Shown here in pieces: positions 1-9,584 of a stretch of DNA of 64,000 nucleotides. The notes under the pieces are model-generated. The model saw only the letters and a list, made by a program, of their open reading frames with translations. It made no database searches and was not told the DNA's origin. Positions within the stretch are counted from its first letter, which is position 1. The number at the start of each line of letters is the position of its first letter. The translations under genes were made by a program, and so were the position numbers. This DNA comes from SAR202 cluster bacterium bin22 (GTDB taxonomy: Bacteria; Chloroflexota; Dehalococcoidia; Lucifugimonadales; UBA3495), in assembly GCA_002238505.1 (NCBI GenBank), contig MPMM01000012.1:38541-102540 (forward strand), in the 5' to 3' direction.

Positions 1-2
1 CA

Positions 3-107
3 GCGAGAAGGGCTGACCGGCCCATGCAGGAGAAGCAACCAACGGTCCGGAAAAAGGCTCCGGCGCCACCGGGCAGGCGGAAACCCGGCCAACAACCGCC
101 AAATTAA
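3..107 (+). CDS. C-terminal tail of an upstream protein (partial)
   Basis: Frame 3 is open from the window edge to a TAA at 105-107. It encodes a short tail rich in Lys, Arg and Pro (MQEKQPTVRKKAPAPPGRRK). It lies on the same strand just upstream of the next gene, as expected for the end of a preceding operon gene. The tail is low-complexity and basic, so no family can be named, and the frame could be open by chance. Confidence 0.35.
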   Translation, partial: ARRADRPMQEKQPTVRKKAPAPPGRRKPGQQPPN

Positions 108-160
108 GTTAAGCAACCAGCCTGAAAAAAGACAAAACGACTGAAAAGTAGGTACAACGT

Positions 161-1480
161 ATGAGCATGGAACAAGCGGTGAAAGACGAGCCCACGGCCG
201 TCGACCAAGGCTTCGAGGAAGCCAGATTCGACGCGCTGAAGCTCAGCGAGGCTGACCTCAAGGAAATCGAGCACGTTTTCCGCGAGGACATCGGCAACGA
301 TGAGTTCAACGAAAGGAGCCTGGAACGCATCCGGCTCCCGGCGGGCGGGACCACAGTGTGGACGGTGACCAACGCAGAGGGCACTACCCACCCGGAAACG
401 ATAAAGGGAATCATCCTGCAGTACAACCGACCGCGGGCCATGTGGTTCGAGCGGCGCAAGCACGGGGAACCCGCACGACCACCGGATTGCTACTCGCTGG
501 ACGGCGAGAAAGGCAATTACCGGCACCAACCTCCCGGAACGGTTCCTGAAAAGGGAGAACCGGGCGCCGACTGCTTCAGCTGCAAGTTCAACCAGCCGGG
601 AAGCAACCCGGAACGGCCTGAATCACGCAGCAAACGCTGTCCAGAAAAGAGAACCCTCTTCCTCCTGACCGAGAACAGCATGATGCCGGTGATCATACAG
701 CTGCCGGTAACGTCGATCACGAACTTCAACACGTACAAGACCCGGCTCTTCACCGACTTCAAAAGACTGAGCCGCGTCGTAACCGCCATCAGCCTAGAGG
801 CCGACGAGAACGACACCGGAGACCCGTACACCCGAGCAACCTTCCTCAAGGTCGGTGAGCTCAACGATCTTGAAAAGATCGGCATGAGCCGCTACGAGGA
901 CTACTGCCTCAAAGAGCTGAACAGTTACCTGGAGGCCGACCAGAAACGCCAGTTGCTGAGCGGAAACCTGGAAGAGCCTGCGGCGCTGACTGAAGGCCAA
1001 GGCCAGAACGGTCCGGTACCCCCGGGCGAAATACCCGCCACGGCCCGGAAGGAGCTGGAGCCTGGCCAAGTAGGCCAGGACAAGATCATCGAACACCAGC
1101 CTGCACCACAGGAAGACAGGCCGGTGGAGAGCGTCCAGGTGCCCACCGCCCCAGGTGCGCCGGAAGCGGCCCAGGCCAATGAAACCATCCCGGCCGCAGG
1201 CAGCCAGAACCAAGACGTAACCTGGGAACAGCTGGGCGATAACGCTCCCACCGAAGAGTCAGCCCAGCCATCGGCTGGCCAGCCGGAAACACCCGCCGCC
1301 GAACCGGCGAAGGTCGTGGACGACCCCTTCGGGGACAGCATGCTGGACCACAACGACGAGGTCTTCGCCCGCGAATACGTCTCGACCGAGGACGAAGACA
1401 GCCCCAACCCGCCGGGTGAACCGTTCCAAGGCGGGCCACAGGCCCAACCGGCAGAGCAATCGCCCTCCCTTTTCCAGTAG
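161..1480 (+). CDS. Conserved phage/plasmid protein, possibly ssDNA-binding
   Basis: 439 aa. The first 270 residues hold a conserved-looking core: a tryptophan/arginine segment near residue 92, then PPDC and SLDG, then a probable metal site formed by DCFSCKF and a later Cys near KRCPEKR, followed by LFLL. I recall this order (PPDC, a Cys cluster, then LFLL) from proteins found in phages and integrative elements near recombination genes, where an ssDNA-binding role is suspected but not established. The last 170 residues are acidic, Pro/Gln/Ala-rich and probably disordered, as in many ssDNA-binding proteins. It leads a replication and recombination cluster. The function is inference; the coding call is firm from length and codon pattern. 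Confidence 0.8.
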   Translation: MSMEQAVKDEPTAVDQGFEEARFDALKLSEADLKEIEHVFREDIGNDEFNERSLERIRLPAGGTTVWTVTNAEGTTHPETIKGIILQYNRPRAMWFERRKHGEPARPPDCYSLDGEKGNYRHQPPGTVPEKGEPGADCFSCKFNQPGSNPERPESRSKRCPEKRTLFLLTENSMMPVIIQLPVTSITNFNTYKTRLFTDFKRLSRVVTAISLEADENDTGDPYTRATFLKVGELNDLEKIGMSRYEDYCLKELNSYLEADQKRQLLSGNLEEPAALTEGQGQNGPVPPGEIPATARKELEPGQVGQDKIIEHQPAPQEDRPVESVQVPTAPGAPEAAQANETIPAAGSQNQDVTWEQLGDNAPTEESAQPSAGQPETPAAEPAKVVDDPFGDSMLDHNDEVFAREYVSTEDEDSPNPPGEPFQGGPQAQPAEQSPSLFQ

Positions 1481-1510
1481 AATTTCCAGGTAAGGACCAC
1501 AGACCCAAAA

Positions 1511-1547
1511 GGGGCCGGGCGCCGCTGCAAAGCAGGTGACCGGCCCC
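1511..1547. other. Intergenic G+C hairpin
   Basis: GGGGCCGG at 1511-1518 pairs perfectly with CCGGCCCC at 1540-1547. The loop contains a small CTGC/GCAG stem. It lies between two + strand genes and has no T-run, so it is a weak intrinsic terminator at best. It may be an mRNA processing or pausing element. Confidence 0.5.
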
Positions 1548-1569
1548 CGACTGTTCCAGGCAGGTAAGA

Positions 1570-3219
1570 ATGGAACCCACAGAACAATCAGACCAAGCAA
1601 ACAGCTACGAATACCAAACCATCGGGCCACCGGGGACCGGCAAAACAACCTGGATCACGAGCCAGGTCAACCGGCTGGTTGAGGAAGGCGCAAACCCCAT
1701 AATAGTCTGCTACAGCCGGGCATCGGTACAGGAAGTAATCGGCAGGGAACTTCCCCTGGACACTGGACAAATCGCAACGCTCCACAGTTTCTGCCACCGG
1801 CTGCTCGACCGACCAATGATTGCCGAACTCCAGATTGCCGATTGGAACGAAACCCACACCGAACGGTACCAGCTAAACGCGAGAGCGTCCCGGGGGAACC
1901 TGGACAGCAACGCCGCCGATATACCGCAGGGCGACGGCGCAGAGCGCATGATGGCGGAATTCATGAGGGCCAGGGCCAGAATGGAACCGCCCAAGGCTTA
2001 CGCCGAGACATTCGGACAGATGTGGAAGGCCTGGAAGACCAAGAACAACCTGCTCGACTACATGGACATGGTCGAGGAAGTCCTTCTCAGAAAAATACCG
2101 CCGCCCAACGGCGCCAACATAATTTTCGTGGACGAAGCGCAGGACCTGGACCTCCTGCAACTAACCCTGCTACGTCAGTGGGGAGAAGAGGCCGGCTGCC
2201 TGGTATTGGTCGGAGACCCTGACCAGACAATATACACCTGGCGCGGGGCAGACCCCAACGCGTTCACCAACTCCAATATCCCGGAAGAGAACATCCGGGT
2301 CCTGAACCAGAGCTACCGGTTGCCCAGACAGGTCCACCAGAAGGCCATGGACTGGATTAACCAGGCCACCAACCGGCGCCGGATCTCATACGCGCCGACT
2401 GACGCCGAGGGGGAGGTAACCTACGAAGAAATAACCTTCCATGATAAGGAGAAGCTGGTAGAAAAAGCCTTCTCGCACATGATCGACGGCGACCAGGTGA
2501 TGTACCTGACCACCTGCGCCTACATGCTCGACCCGCTGATCGCAGAGCTCAAAGAAAAGGGAGTCCCATACCACAACCCGCTGGCCACAACCAACGGGGG
2601 CTGGAACCCCCTAGTGAAGAGACCCAACCAGGTCACGGCCGCCGACCGGCTGACCGCCTTCATGGGTCTCTCCACGGAGGGAGGGTGGACGGCCCAGGAC
2701 CTGGCCAACTGGACGGCGTTAATGCCGGTCAAAAACGTGCTGCCCCGCAAGGGCAGGGAATTGCTGAAAGAGCTGGAAAACGGCGACGACGGTTTCGTCG
2801 ACTGGGAAGACGTCGAGAGACTGATAAATCCGGCCGCCATAGAGGCGGGACTCACCGGCGACCTCGACTGGCTGAAGGAAAACCTGATGCCATCGAAGAA
2901 GGCCAGCCTGGAATACCCGCTACGCGTCGTGGAGAAGAGCGGCATCGGAGCGCTTAACGACCGGCCGCCGGTAATCGTGGGAACAATCCACTCCGTAAAG
3001 GGCGCCGAAACCGATGTGGTGTACCTCTTCCCCGACCTGAGCCGCAAGGGCTACCAGGAATGGATCAGCAAGAACGAGGAGGACCGGAACGGACTCTACC
3101 GGCAGTTCTACGTGGCCATGACGCGCGCCAAGAAGAAGCTGGTAATCGGAAAACAGATATCCATATTCGCAGTGGACCTGTGGCCCGAGGAAGAAGACGG
3201 AGTATCCGAGGACGAATAA
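1570..3219 (+). CDS. UvrD/Rep-like superfamily 1 DNA helicase
   Basis: 549 aa, shorter than typical UvrD (about 700). Motifs appear in SF1A order: Walker A GPPGTGKTT at residues 19-27, Walker B DEAQD near 188, GDPDQTIYTWRG near 216 (motif III), a YRLP motif near 253, HSVKGAE near 473 (motif V) and YVAMTRAKKKL near 514 (motif VI). These predict an ATP-driven 3'-5' translocase that unwinds DNA during repair or rolling-circle-type replication. It sits in the replication/recombination cluster, about 90 bp after the putative ssDNA-binding gene. The ATG at 1570 precedes the Walker A motif by only 18 residues, which is normal for this family. Confidence 0.93.
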   Translation: MEPTEQSDQANSYEYQTIGPPGTGKTTWITSQVNRLVEEGANPIIVCYSRASVQEVIGRELPLDTGQIATLHSFCHRLLDRPMIAELQIADWNETHTERYQLNARASRGNLDSNAADIPQGDGAERMMAEFMRARARMEPPKAYAETFGQMWKAWKTKNNLLDYMDMVEEVLLRKIPPPNGANIIFVDEAQDLDLLQLTLLRQWGEEAGCLVLVGDPDQTIYTWRGADPNAFTNSNIPEENIRVLNQSYRLPRQVHQKAMDWINQATNRRRISYAPTDAEGEVTYEEITFHDKEKLVEKAFSHMIDGDQVMYLTTCAYMLDPLIAELKEKGVPYHNPLATTNGGWNPLVKRPNQVTAADRLTAFMGLSTEGGWTAQDLANWTALMPVKNVLPRKGRELLKELENGDDGFVDWEDVERLINPAAIEAGLTGDLDWLKENLMPSKKASLEYPLRVVEKSGIGALNDRPPVIVGTIHSVKGAETDVVYLFPDLSRKGYQEWISKNEEDRNGLYRQFYVAMTRAKKKLVIGKQISIFAVDLWPEEEDGVSEDE

Positions 3220-3244
3220 AACAAACAAGGAGTAGCACTCGCCG

Positions 3245-4254
3245 ATGGTGAAAAAAATCTAGCGGAAAACATCGCCAGCCAGATCCTGCAGATGATAGAG
3301 GAGGGCGGACTCGCCCCCTGGGAGAAGGACTGGAACAGCAGCGGGCTAATGCCCCTCAACGCCAAGACCAATAAGCCGTACCGGGGCATCAACATCTGGA
3401 TCACCATGGCGTCCCAGATGCTCCACAACTACCAGGACCCCAGGTGGATCACCCTCAAGCAGGCCAACAATCTTGGCGGCCAAGTAATCAAGGGTGAGAA
3501 GTCCACAACCATCGTTTTCTGGCAGTTTCCCAACAGCCCGAAGGCAGAGAGCCGCGACAGCGACCCCATAATCGACGCAGGCGACGACGCCGCCGACAAC
3601 GGCGAAGAAACCAGGCGCCAAAACCGGAGAGGGCCGATATGCAAGCCTTACCGCGTCTTCAACGTAGAGCAGACCACCGGCTGCCGCCTCAAGGAGCTCC
3701 AGAGAGCGCTACCGGTCGATCACGATCCGATAGCCGCCGCAGAGCTGATCACCGCCGAGATGGCCGACCCGCCTGAAATCATCCACTACGCGACGGCGGA
3801 CCACGCTCCCCACTACCGCCCGTCCACAGACCAGGTATTCCTGCCGGAGACCTCGCGCTACAACCGGATGGAATCCTACTACGACACCAGGTTCCACGAG
3901 CTGGCCCACGCCACCGGAGCCCCCAAGCGCCTGCACCGATTCGACAGCAGCAGATTTGAGCTTCACGACCGGGGCATCGAGGAAATGATAGCGGCGATGA
4001 CCTCCGCCATGCTGTCGAACGCCTGCGGCCTCCCCAGGGAGACGATAACGCGAAATGCAGCCTATATCCACGCATGGGCAGACACGATAAGGGAGGATCC
4101 AGGGATCCTGATAACCGCGGCCCAAAGGGCCCAGAAGGCGTACAACTGGATCACAAACGCGCCGCCCGACGGACCGGCCAACGATGACACGGAAGCCGAG
4201 GACGACAAAATCATGGCGACCGCCGACAGAGAGCCGGCGCTGGCAGCAGCCTGA
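3245..4254 (+). CDS. ardC: ArdC-like antirestriction protein (start region frameshifted)
   Basis: Two parts are visible. The N-terminal ArdC ssDNA-binding domain contains APWEKDW and later WITLKQANNLGG. The C-terminal zincin-like metallopeptidase domain contains FHELAHATG, that is HExxH, with a downstream Glu in RGIEEMIAAM. ArdC proteins protect incoming plasmid DNA from host restriction. The intact frame starts at ATG 3292, but homologs need about 15 more residues. These are encoded upstream in the same frame (ENIASQILQ) with no start codon. ATG 3245 follows AAGGAG (3227-3232) and would read MVKKNLAENIASQILQ if the A7 run at 3251-3257 had one more A. This is therefore either a homopolymer error or slippage. 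Confidence 0.85.
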
Positions 4255-4302
4255 GAGGCAGGACGCCCACCAAACCCCACTAACGGAGAGCTGAACCCAA
4301 AT

Positions 4303-4905
4303 ATGGACGACACCCAGTTCTACCAGGTAGAAGCCAACGAGTTCATAGCCGGCGTGGAGGACTACGCGCTCGACGAGGAGAACCATCTATATTACCTCTC
4401 GATGATCGGACCGCAGATAGCGGTCAAGGCCATATCGGCCGCAATGGTAAACTCGCCGCCCAAACCGGCGATCATAACGCCCCTGGACCAGAACGGCCAG
4501 GGGCTTTACAGATTCAGCATCACCGCAAGCCAGCCGGAGCTGAAGCAGAAGACTACCTGGCGCCGCATCATGAAAAAGCTGCCGGCCACCGGCAGCTACC
4601 ACATGGTCATGTACCCGAGAATAGCGGAAGAGCGCAGCGTCTCCGGAAACGAGATGCTCATGCTGATGAACAGCGAAGAGCCAGAAGAGGAACTCTACTA
4701 CCGGCTTCTCACCAGGATCACGCACCTCCCGCTGCACAAGAGCTGGAGCCACTGGCTGTGGAAGCGAGCCCGTGAAATGCGGGAAATCGAGGAGTTGCAT
4801 ACAATCAACATCAAGGCCTACAAGGCCACCTACAAGCCCGGTTACCTGGCAAGAGACATCTCCGCTGCGGTCGCCAATAAACAGCTGACGGTGAAGGAGG
4901 ATTAA
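4303..4905 (+). CDS. Hypothetical protein
   Basis: 200 aa, no family recognised. The protein is soluble and mixed alpha/beta in appearance, with an acidic N-terminus and a Trp-rich basic stretch (HKSWSHWLWKRAREM) near residue 145. It lies between ardC and the methyltransferase, only 3 bp before the latter, so it is probably cotranscribed. It may be an accessory of the methyltransferase/helicase pair, but nothing in the sequence shows this. Confidence 0.75.
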   Translation: MDDTQFYQVEANEFIAGVEDYALDEENHLYYLSMIGPQIAVKAISAAMVNSPPKPAIITPLDQNGQGLYRFSITASQPELKQKTTWRRIMKKLPATGSYHMVMYPRIAEERSVSGNEMLMLMNSEEPEEELYYRLLTRITHLPLHKSWSHWLWKRAREMREIEELHTINIKAYKATYKPGYLARDISAAVANKQLTVKED

Positions 4906-4908
4906 GGC

Positions 4909-5955
4909 ATGCCCAGACTAGCCTCACAGGCCATCGGCCAGTATTACCCCACGCCGCCGCGGACCATCGAGCTAATCGCGGACAAAGTGGACATTGCCTG
5001 GCCTGACCAGGACAAAGACGACGCCACCGGCCGGGAAAAGATAACCATCTTCGATCCCTGCTGCGGGCAGGGCAAGGCGGTCGACCAGCTGGCCCAGCTG
5101 GCCGGAAACCGGGACGCAACGCTACTCTACGGCATCGAACTCAACTACGGGCGAGCCAAGGACGCCGCGACGCGGATGAACCACGTGCTGGCATCCGACA
5201 TCTTCGGCAGCGCCATAACCAACGAGGCTTTCGACATACTTTTCCTCAATCCTCCGTACGACTTCGACCCGGAGAGCAAGAGAGCAGAGCTAGCGTTCCT
5301 GGAACGGTGCCACCGATACCTCAAGCCCAACGGGCTGCTGGTCTACCTGATACCGCAGCAACAGCTGGAGCTGACCGCCCATACCCTGGCGGAGAACTAC
5401 AGCCAGATCCAGACCTGGAGCATGCAGGACCCGGAGTACGCCACCTTCAAGCAGGTAATAGTAATGGGGACGAGGAGAACCCAGCCCGGTCTCGACGCGA
5501 CGAAGGAGAGGGAACTGCAAGGCTACGCGACCCTAAGGCCTCCCATGCTTGACGGTGAGAGCGGGGAAAACTACTACATCACGCCGGCGGCGCCGGTCCC
5601 CATCGGAATGAAGGTAACCCAGATAGACCAGGGCACAGCGATGGAGGAAGCGCGCGACCGCGGAGTGCTCACCAGCCGGGAGTTCGCAGCGCTGATGACC
5701 AGCGCAGTTGAGCACCAAAGCATGCCGCTGATGCCGCTGCGAAAGGGCCACCTCGTGTCGCTCATAGCAGCCGGACTGCTGAACAACATGAAGCTGGAAC
5801 ACGAGGACCAGGAGATCCTGGTCAAGGGCAAAAGCAGCAAGAAAAAGGTGGTCGAGGTGGACAATGCCCAGGAAACCGTCATCCGCGAACGCCTCGAAAA
5901 AACGATTATGTACATCAACCTGAGGACCGGGGAACTGGTCAAAGTCGAAGGCTAG
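4909..5955 (+). CDS. DUF6094-type N6-adenine DNA methyltransferase
   Basis: 348 aa. The N-terminus has YYPTPPRTIELIA, followed by the SAM-binding motif FDPCCGQGKAVDQLA near residues 47-61. The catalytic amino-methylation motif NPPYDFD is near 114-120. This matches the gamma-type order (SAM motif first, then NPPY) and the DUF6094 group seen on plasmids and integrative elements. It probably methylates adenine in the element's DNA to block restriction. It is followed 36 bp later by an SNF2-like helicase; this methyltransferase/helicase pairing recurs in mobile elements. No separate target-recognition domain is obvious. Confidence 0.85.
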   Translation: MPRLASQAIGQYYPTPPRTIELIADKVDIAWPDQDKDDATGREKITIFDPCCGQGKAVDQLAQLAGNRDATLLYGIELNYGRAKDAATRMNHVLASDIFGSAITNEAFDILFLNPPYDFDPESKRAELAFLERCHRYLKPNGLLVYLIPQQQLELTAHTLAENYSQIQTWSMQDPEYATFKQVIVMGTRRTQPGLDATKERELQGYATLRPPMLDGESGENYYITPAAPVPIGMKVTQIDQGTAMEEARDRGVLTSREFAALMTSAVEHQSMPLMPLRKGHLVSLIAAGLLNNMKLEHEDQEILVKGKSSKKKVVEVDNAQETVIRERLEKTIMYINLRTGELVKVEG

Positions 5956-5991
5956 GAGCCGGCACGAAAGCGAGACTAGGAGCGAAAAAGA

Positions 5992-8493
5992 ATGGTGGCT
6001 ACGACACGCTACAAAGACGACCTGGACGTCGTCATTGGGGTCGACGATGACGAAGAAGAGGCCCAGGACGCAGAACCGGATGACATCGGGGAACCGGAGT
6101 ACCGGACAGAAAAGGTAGGCGAATGGGTCACCACCTACCGGAACAGCATAACGGAGAAGGTCCTGAACAGCTATCCGCCAACCTACCGGCCCCAGGACTT
6201 CCGGGAAGTGCTGCTGCCCGGTCTGTTGAGAACGCCCAAAGGAGGGCAGGGCCACGCCATCAAGGCCATATCCCACGCCGTAAACACCTACGGCAGCGCC
6301 AACGTAGTTGGTGAAATGGGAATAGGTAAGACGATTATAAGCATAGCAGCCACCGAGTACCTCGGGAAAAAACGGGTCCTGGTGCTGTGCCCGCCCCACC
6401 TGGTCGAGAACTGGGAACGAGAAATCCGCCAGACGCTGCCCCATCCCTACTGCCATATCGTGAGGGACACCCGCGACCTGAAGCGGACCGTCGAAAGGGT
6501 GGATATCCTCCAGAGAACAACCCCCGACCGGCCGGCATACTTCATCCTGAGCCGGGAGGTGGCCAAGCGAAACTACCGCTGGAAGGCGGCCTACATAACC
6601 CGGCAGGAGAGGACCTTCAACACCGAGGGAGACAGAATCGGAACGGGCTACTACCGGGCCACCTGCCCGGAATGCTACGCGCCGGTCACCAAGGCCAACG
6701 GCAACGCCAGGACAATTCCGGAACTCGAGGCGAACAGGCTCTACTGCCTGAAGTGCAAGGGCGCTCTATGGAGCGCAGACCGCAACGGCGAGCGCAAGGA
6801 AGCCACCGCCGACTACATCACCAAGAGGATGAAGCGTTGGTTCGACATGATCATCGTGGATGAGATCCACGAATACAAAGGGGGCAAGACCGCTCAAGGC
6901 ATAGCGGCCGGAAACCTGGCCAGCGTCTGCCAGAGCTGCATAACGCTCACCGGAACCCTGATGGGAGGTTACTCAAGCACCCTGTTCTTCCTGCTGTACC
7001 GGTTCAACCGCCAGATAAAAACCGACTTCGGCTTCCACGATATGCCCCGCTGGGTCGAGAATTACGGCTTCGTCGAACAGACGATCAGAAAAGAACAGGG
7101 AGACGCGAGGGACGGCCGCATGAGCAAGCGCCAGTCCAACCGGGAACTGCCGCCCAAGGAAAAACCAGGCCTGGTCCCGGACGCCATACTCCACATCCTC
7201 CCGAACACGGTCTTCATAAGGCTGCACGACGTCGCCGACGACCTGCCGCCGTACGAGGAAAAGCTGGTCCTGGTCCCCATGGAGAGCGACGAGGACCTCA
7301 AATTAGAAAGCCAGGAAGACCAAACGAATCCCAGCGCCGACAGCGACAGCGGCCAAGCGGACCATGATGCATCAACCGAAGACACAGACGTTCAGGAAAA
7401 TGAGGGAGCCAGCATCGACGGGCAGGAGGTCGAGGACCTCGACGACGACCAGTACGAGGACGAAGTCCACACCGAGGGATTCGACCCGAACGGCAGCCAG
7501 GAGTCAAACTACCAGAACCTGCAGAAAATGCTCTTCAAGGCAATAGTAAAGACCCGGTTTACCAGGCTGATGTCCAAGGTTGTATCAACCTACGTCCAGT
7601 CCCTGCTGACCTACCCGGACCTCTGCACCCAGGGCGAGAACCTGCACCTGCCGGTCAAGCTCAACGAGGACACCGGGACCTACGTCCACATGGACATCGT
7701 GGCGCCCCCGATGGACGCAGACAAGCTCTATCCGAAAGAGGAAGCCCTGATCAAGACCATAAAACAGGAACGCGCGGCGGGAAGAAGGGCGTTGGTGTAC
7801 GTCACGCACACAAACCGTCGGGATATAATCCCCAGACTGGAGCGGGTTCTGAGGGACGCCGGCATCCATAGCGCCAGCATGCGGACCGGAGACGGCGGCG
7901 GCGCCCAGCACCGGGAAACCTGGATCAAGCAGAAACTTTCCCAGGGCATCGACGTACTTATCTGCAACCCGCAGCTGGTGGCCACCGGCCTGAACCTGAC
8001 CCAGTTCCCGGTAATAATCTGGTATGAGATGAACTACTCCATCTACCTGACACGGCAGGCCTCCAGGCGCTCCTTCCGGATCGGACAGGACCAGAACGTG
8101 ACCGTATACATGATGGCGTACCGGGGCACCATGCAGGAGGCGGCCATGCGCCTGATTTCGCAGAAAATGAACCAGTCAATGATGGTCGAGGGCCAGCTCC
8201 CGGAAGACGGCCTGGCACAGCTTGAGCAGGACGAGAGCGACAACCTGATAATGGCGCTGGCCAAATCGGTGCTGGACGGGGCCGAGACGGTCGGCGACCT
8301 GGAGACCATCTTCGAGAACGCAAAGCGCCAGGACACGGAGGACGAGGGGTTCATAACCGACCAGGAATGGACCAATACCCACCAGTACCAGGAGATCGTC
8401 GTAAACCGAATCGGAGCCCCGCCGGAAAATCAGACCCCGGAAGAAACGAAGGCAAGCTGGGAAGATATATTCGGAGTGACCATCACCAGATAG
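5992..8493 (+). CDS. SNF2-like superfamily 2 helicase
   Basis: 833 aa. Walker A GEMGIGKT lies near residue 107 and CPPHLVENWERE (motif Ia region) near 131. A zinc ribbon of two CxxC pairs (CPEC near 225, CLKC near 252) is inserted before the DEIH box near 290, followed by TLTGTLMGG (motif III). The second lobe has LVATGLNLTQF and RRSFRIGQ near 695 (motifs V and VI). A long acidic, low-complexity linker (about residues 425-500) separates the lobes. It is probably an ATP-dependent DNA translocase working with the upstream methyltransferase. Whether it acts in protection, replication or remodelling is unknown. Confidence 0.9.
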   Translation: MVATTRYKDDLDVVIGVDDDEEEAQDAEPDDIGEPEYRTEKVGEWVTTYRNSITEKVLNSYPPTYRPQDFREVLLPGLLRTPKGGQGHAIKAISHAVNTYGSANVVGEMGIGKTIISIAATEYLGKKRVLVLCPPHLVENWEREIRQTLPHPYCHIVRDTRDLKRTVERVDILQRTTPDRPAYFILSREVAKRNYRWKAAYITRQERTFNTEGDRIGTGYYRATCPECYAPVTKANGNARTIPELEANRLYCLKCKGALWSADRNGERKEATADYITKRMKRWFDMIIVDEIHEYKGGKTAQGIAAGNLASVCQSCITLTGTLMGGYSSTLFFLLYRFNRQIKTDFGFHDMPRWVENYGFVEQTIRKEQGDARDGRMSKRQSNRELPPKEKPGLVPDAILHILPNTVFIRLHDVADDLPPYEEKLVLVPMESDEDLKLESQEDQTNPSADSDSGQADHDASTEDTDVQENEGASIDGQEVEDLDDDQYEDEVHTEGFDPNGSQESNYQNLQKMLFKAIVKTRFTRLMSKVVSTYVQSLLTYPDLCTQGENLHLPVKLNEDTGTYVHMDIVAPPMDADKLYPKEEALIKTIKQERAAGRRALVYVTHTNRRDIIPRLERVLRDAGIHSASMRTGDGGGAQHRETWIKQKLSQGIDVLICNPQLVATGLNLTQFPVIIWYEMNYSIYLTRQASRRSFRIGQDQNVTVYMMAYRGTMQEAAMRLISQKMNQSMMVEGQLPEDGLAQLEQDESDNLIMALAKSVLDGAETVGDLETIFENAKRQDTEDEGFITDQEWTNTHQYQEIVVNRIGAPPENQTPEETKASWEDIFGVTITR

Positions 8494-8503
8494 AACGTCA
8501 TCA

Positions 8504-8526
8504 GTCCGGCCCTGACCAGGCCGGAC
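8504..8526. other. Intergenic G+C hairpin
   Basis: GTCCGGCC (8504-8511) and GGCCGGAC (8519-8526) form a perfect 8-bp stem with a 7-nt loop, just after the helicase stop. No T-run follows, so termination is not assured. Confidence 0.5.
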
Positions 8527-8574
8527 CCCTGCATGGATTCAGACAAAAATGAGGCAAGCCACGCGGGAGGAAAA

Positions 8575-9462
8575 ATGACCCAGGAAATCCACATACCGGA
8601 CCGGATCGGCAGGACCACGGTCGGAAGGGCTCAGCCAAAAACGCTGATAACCAGAGGCTCCGGCTTCGTAGACCGGTACGACGGGGTGATCAACCCCTTC
8701 ATCGGCTGCTCCTTCGGATGTACCTATTGTTACGCCAGCAACTTCGCCAGCTCAGAGACCATGCAGAAAGAATGGGGCTCGTGGGTGACGGCCAAAACTA
8801 ACATCTACCAGCAGATCGACAAATTGCCCAAGGGCAGCCTGAACGGCAAGACAATCTACATGGCGACCGCAACAGATCCTTACCAGCCGCTGGAGCGGCA
8901 GGCCCTGGCAACCCGGGTCGTCATGGAATGCCTGGTGGATAACCAGCCAAGGGTAAAAATGGTGATTCAAACCAGAAGCCCCCTGGTGGAAAGAGACATC
9001 GACCTCTTCCAGGAGCTGGTACAAGGCGGCGGCCGCCTGCAGATAAACATGACGGTGACCACCGACGACGAGGAAGTCAGGAAGGACTTCGAGCCAGGCT
9101 GTCCCAGCAATCCGGCCAGACTGAAATCCGTCGCCAGCCTGACCAGGCAGGGCGTGCAGACCTGCATCACCATGACGCCGCTCCTGCCCCTCAGGAACGC
9201 CGCCGCCTTCGGCCAACAACTGCTGGACACGGGGTGCCGGCGATTCATAATCCAGGACTTCCACGCCCCAGCAAAGCCGGGAGTGAGATTCGTCCGAGGG
9301 ACGGATGCCAGGGCGCCGGAACACCTGGAGAGGCATTACGGCCTGGAGCACAGCGAGGCGCTGAAAGCGTACCGGCAGGAATACTTCGCCAGCAAGGCGA
9401 CGCTGGCGGGCATGCTGCCGCAACTGGGTGTCGGCAAGCCGGGATTCGCGCCGCCCTTCTAA
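8575..9462 (+). CDS. Radical SAM protein, SplB-like family
   Basis: 295 aa from ATG 8575, chosen because GGAGG ends 4 bp upstream; an earlier ATG at 8533 has no ribosome site. The radical SAM CxxxCxxC motif is visible as CSFGCTYCYA near residue 44, binding a 4Fe-4S cluster. TATDPYQPLE and a TIM-barrel-like run of alternating segments follow, as in spore-photoproduct-lyase-related radical SAM proteins. True SplB repairs UV lesions in DNA, but many relatives have other or unknown roles. The setting among DNA-processing genes favours a nucleic-acid role without proving it. Confidence 0.85.
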   Translation: MTQEIHIPDRIGRTTVGRAQPKTLITRGSGFVDRYDGVINPFIGCSFGCTYCYASNFASSETMQKEWGSWVTAKTNIYQQIDKLPKGSLNGKTIYMATATDPYQPLERQALATRVVMECLVDNQPRVKMVIQTRSPLVERDIDLFQELVQGGGRLQINMTVTTDDEEVRKDFEPGCPSNPARLKSVASLTRQGVQTCITMTPLLPLRNAAAFGQQLLDTGCRRFIIQDFHAPAKPGVRFVRGTDARAPEHLERHYGLEHSEALKAYRQEYFASKATLAGMLPQLGVGKPGFAPPF

Positions 9463-9584
9463 AAGATAACCAGAGCCCCTCCACAGAGGCACAAGGGAGG
9501 GGATCCCACAGAGAGGACCCAATCACAACCGCACGAAGAGAATCAGCCCTGATAAGCACCGCACAATACTGCGAGGAAGGGCTG

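Noticed and set aside
9234..9584. N-terminal extension of the 9585 gene
   Set aside because: The open frame overlaps the radical SAM gene and has shadow-type composition; only the part after about 9585 looks coding.
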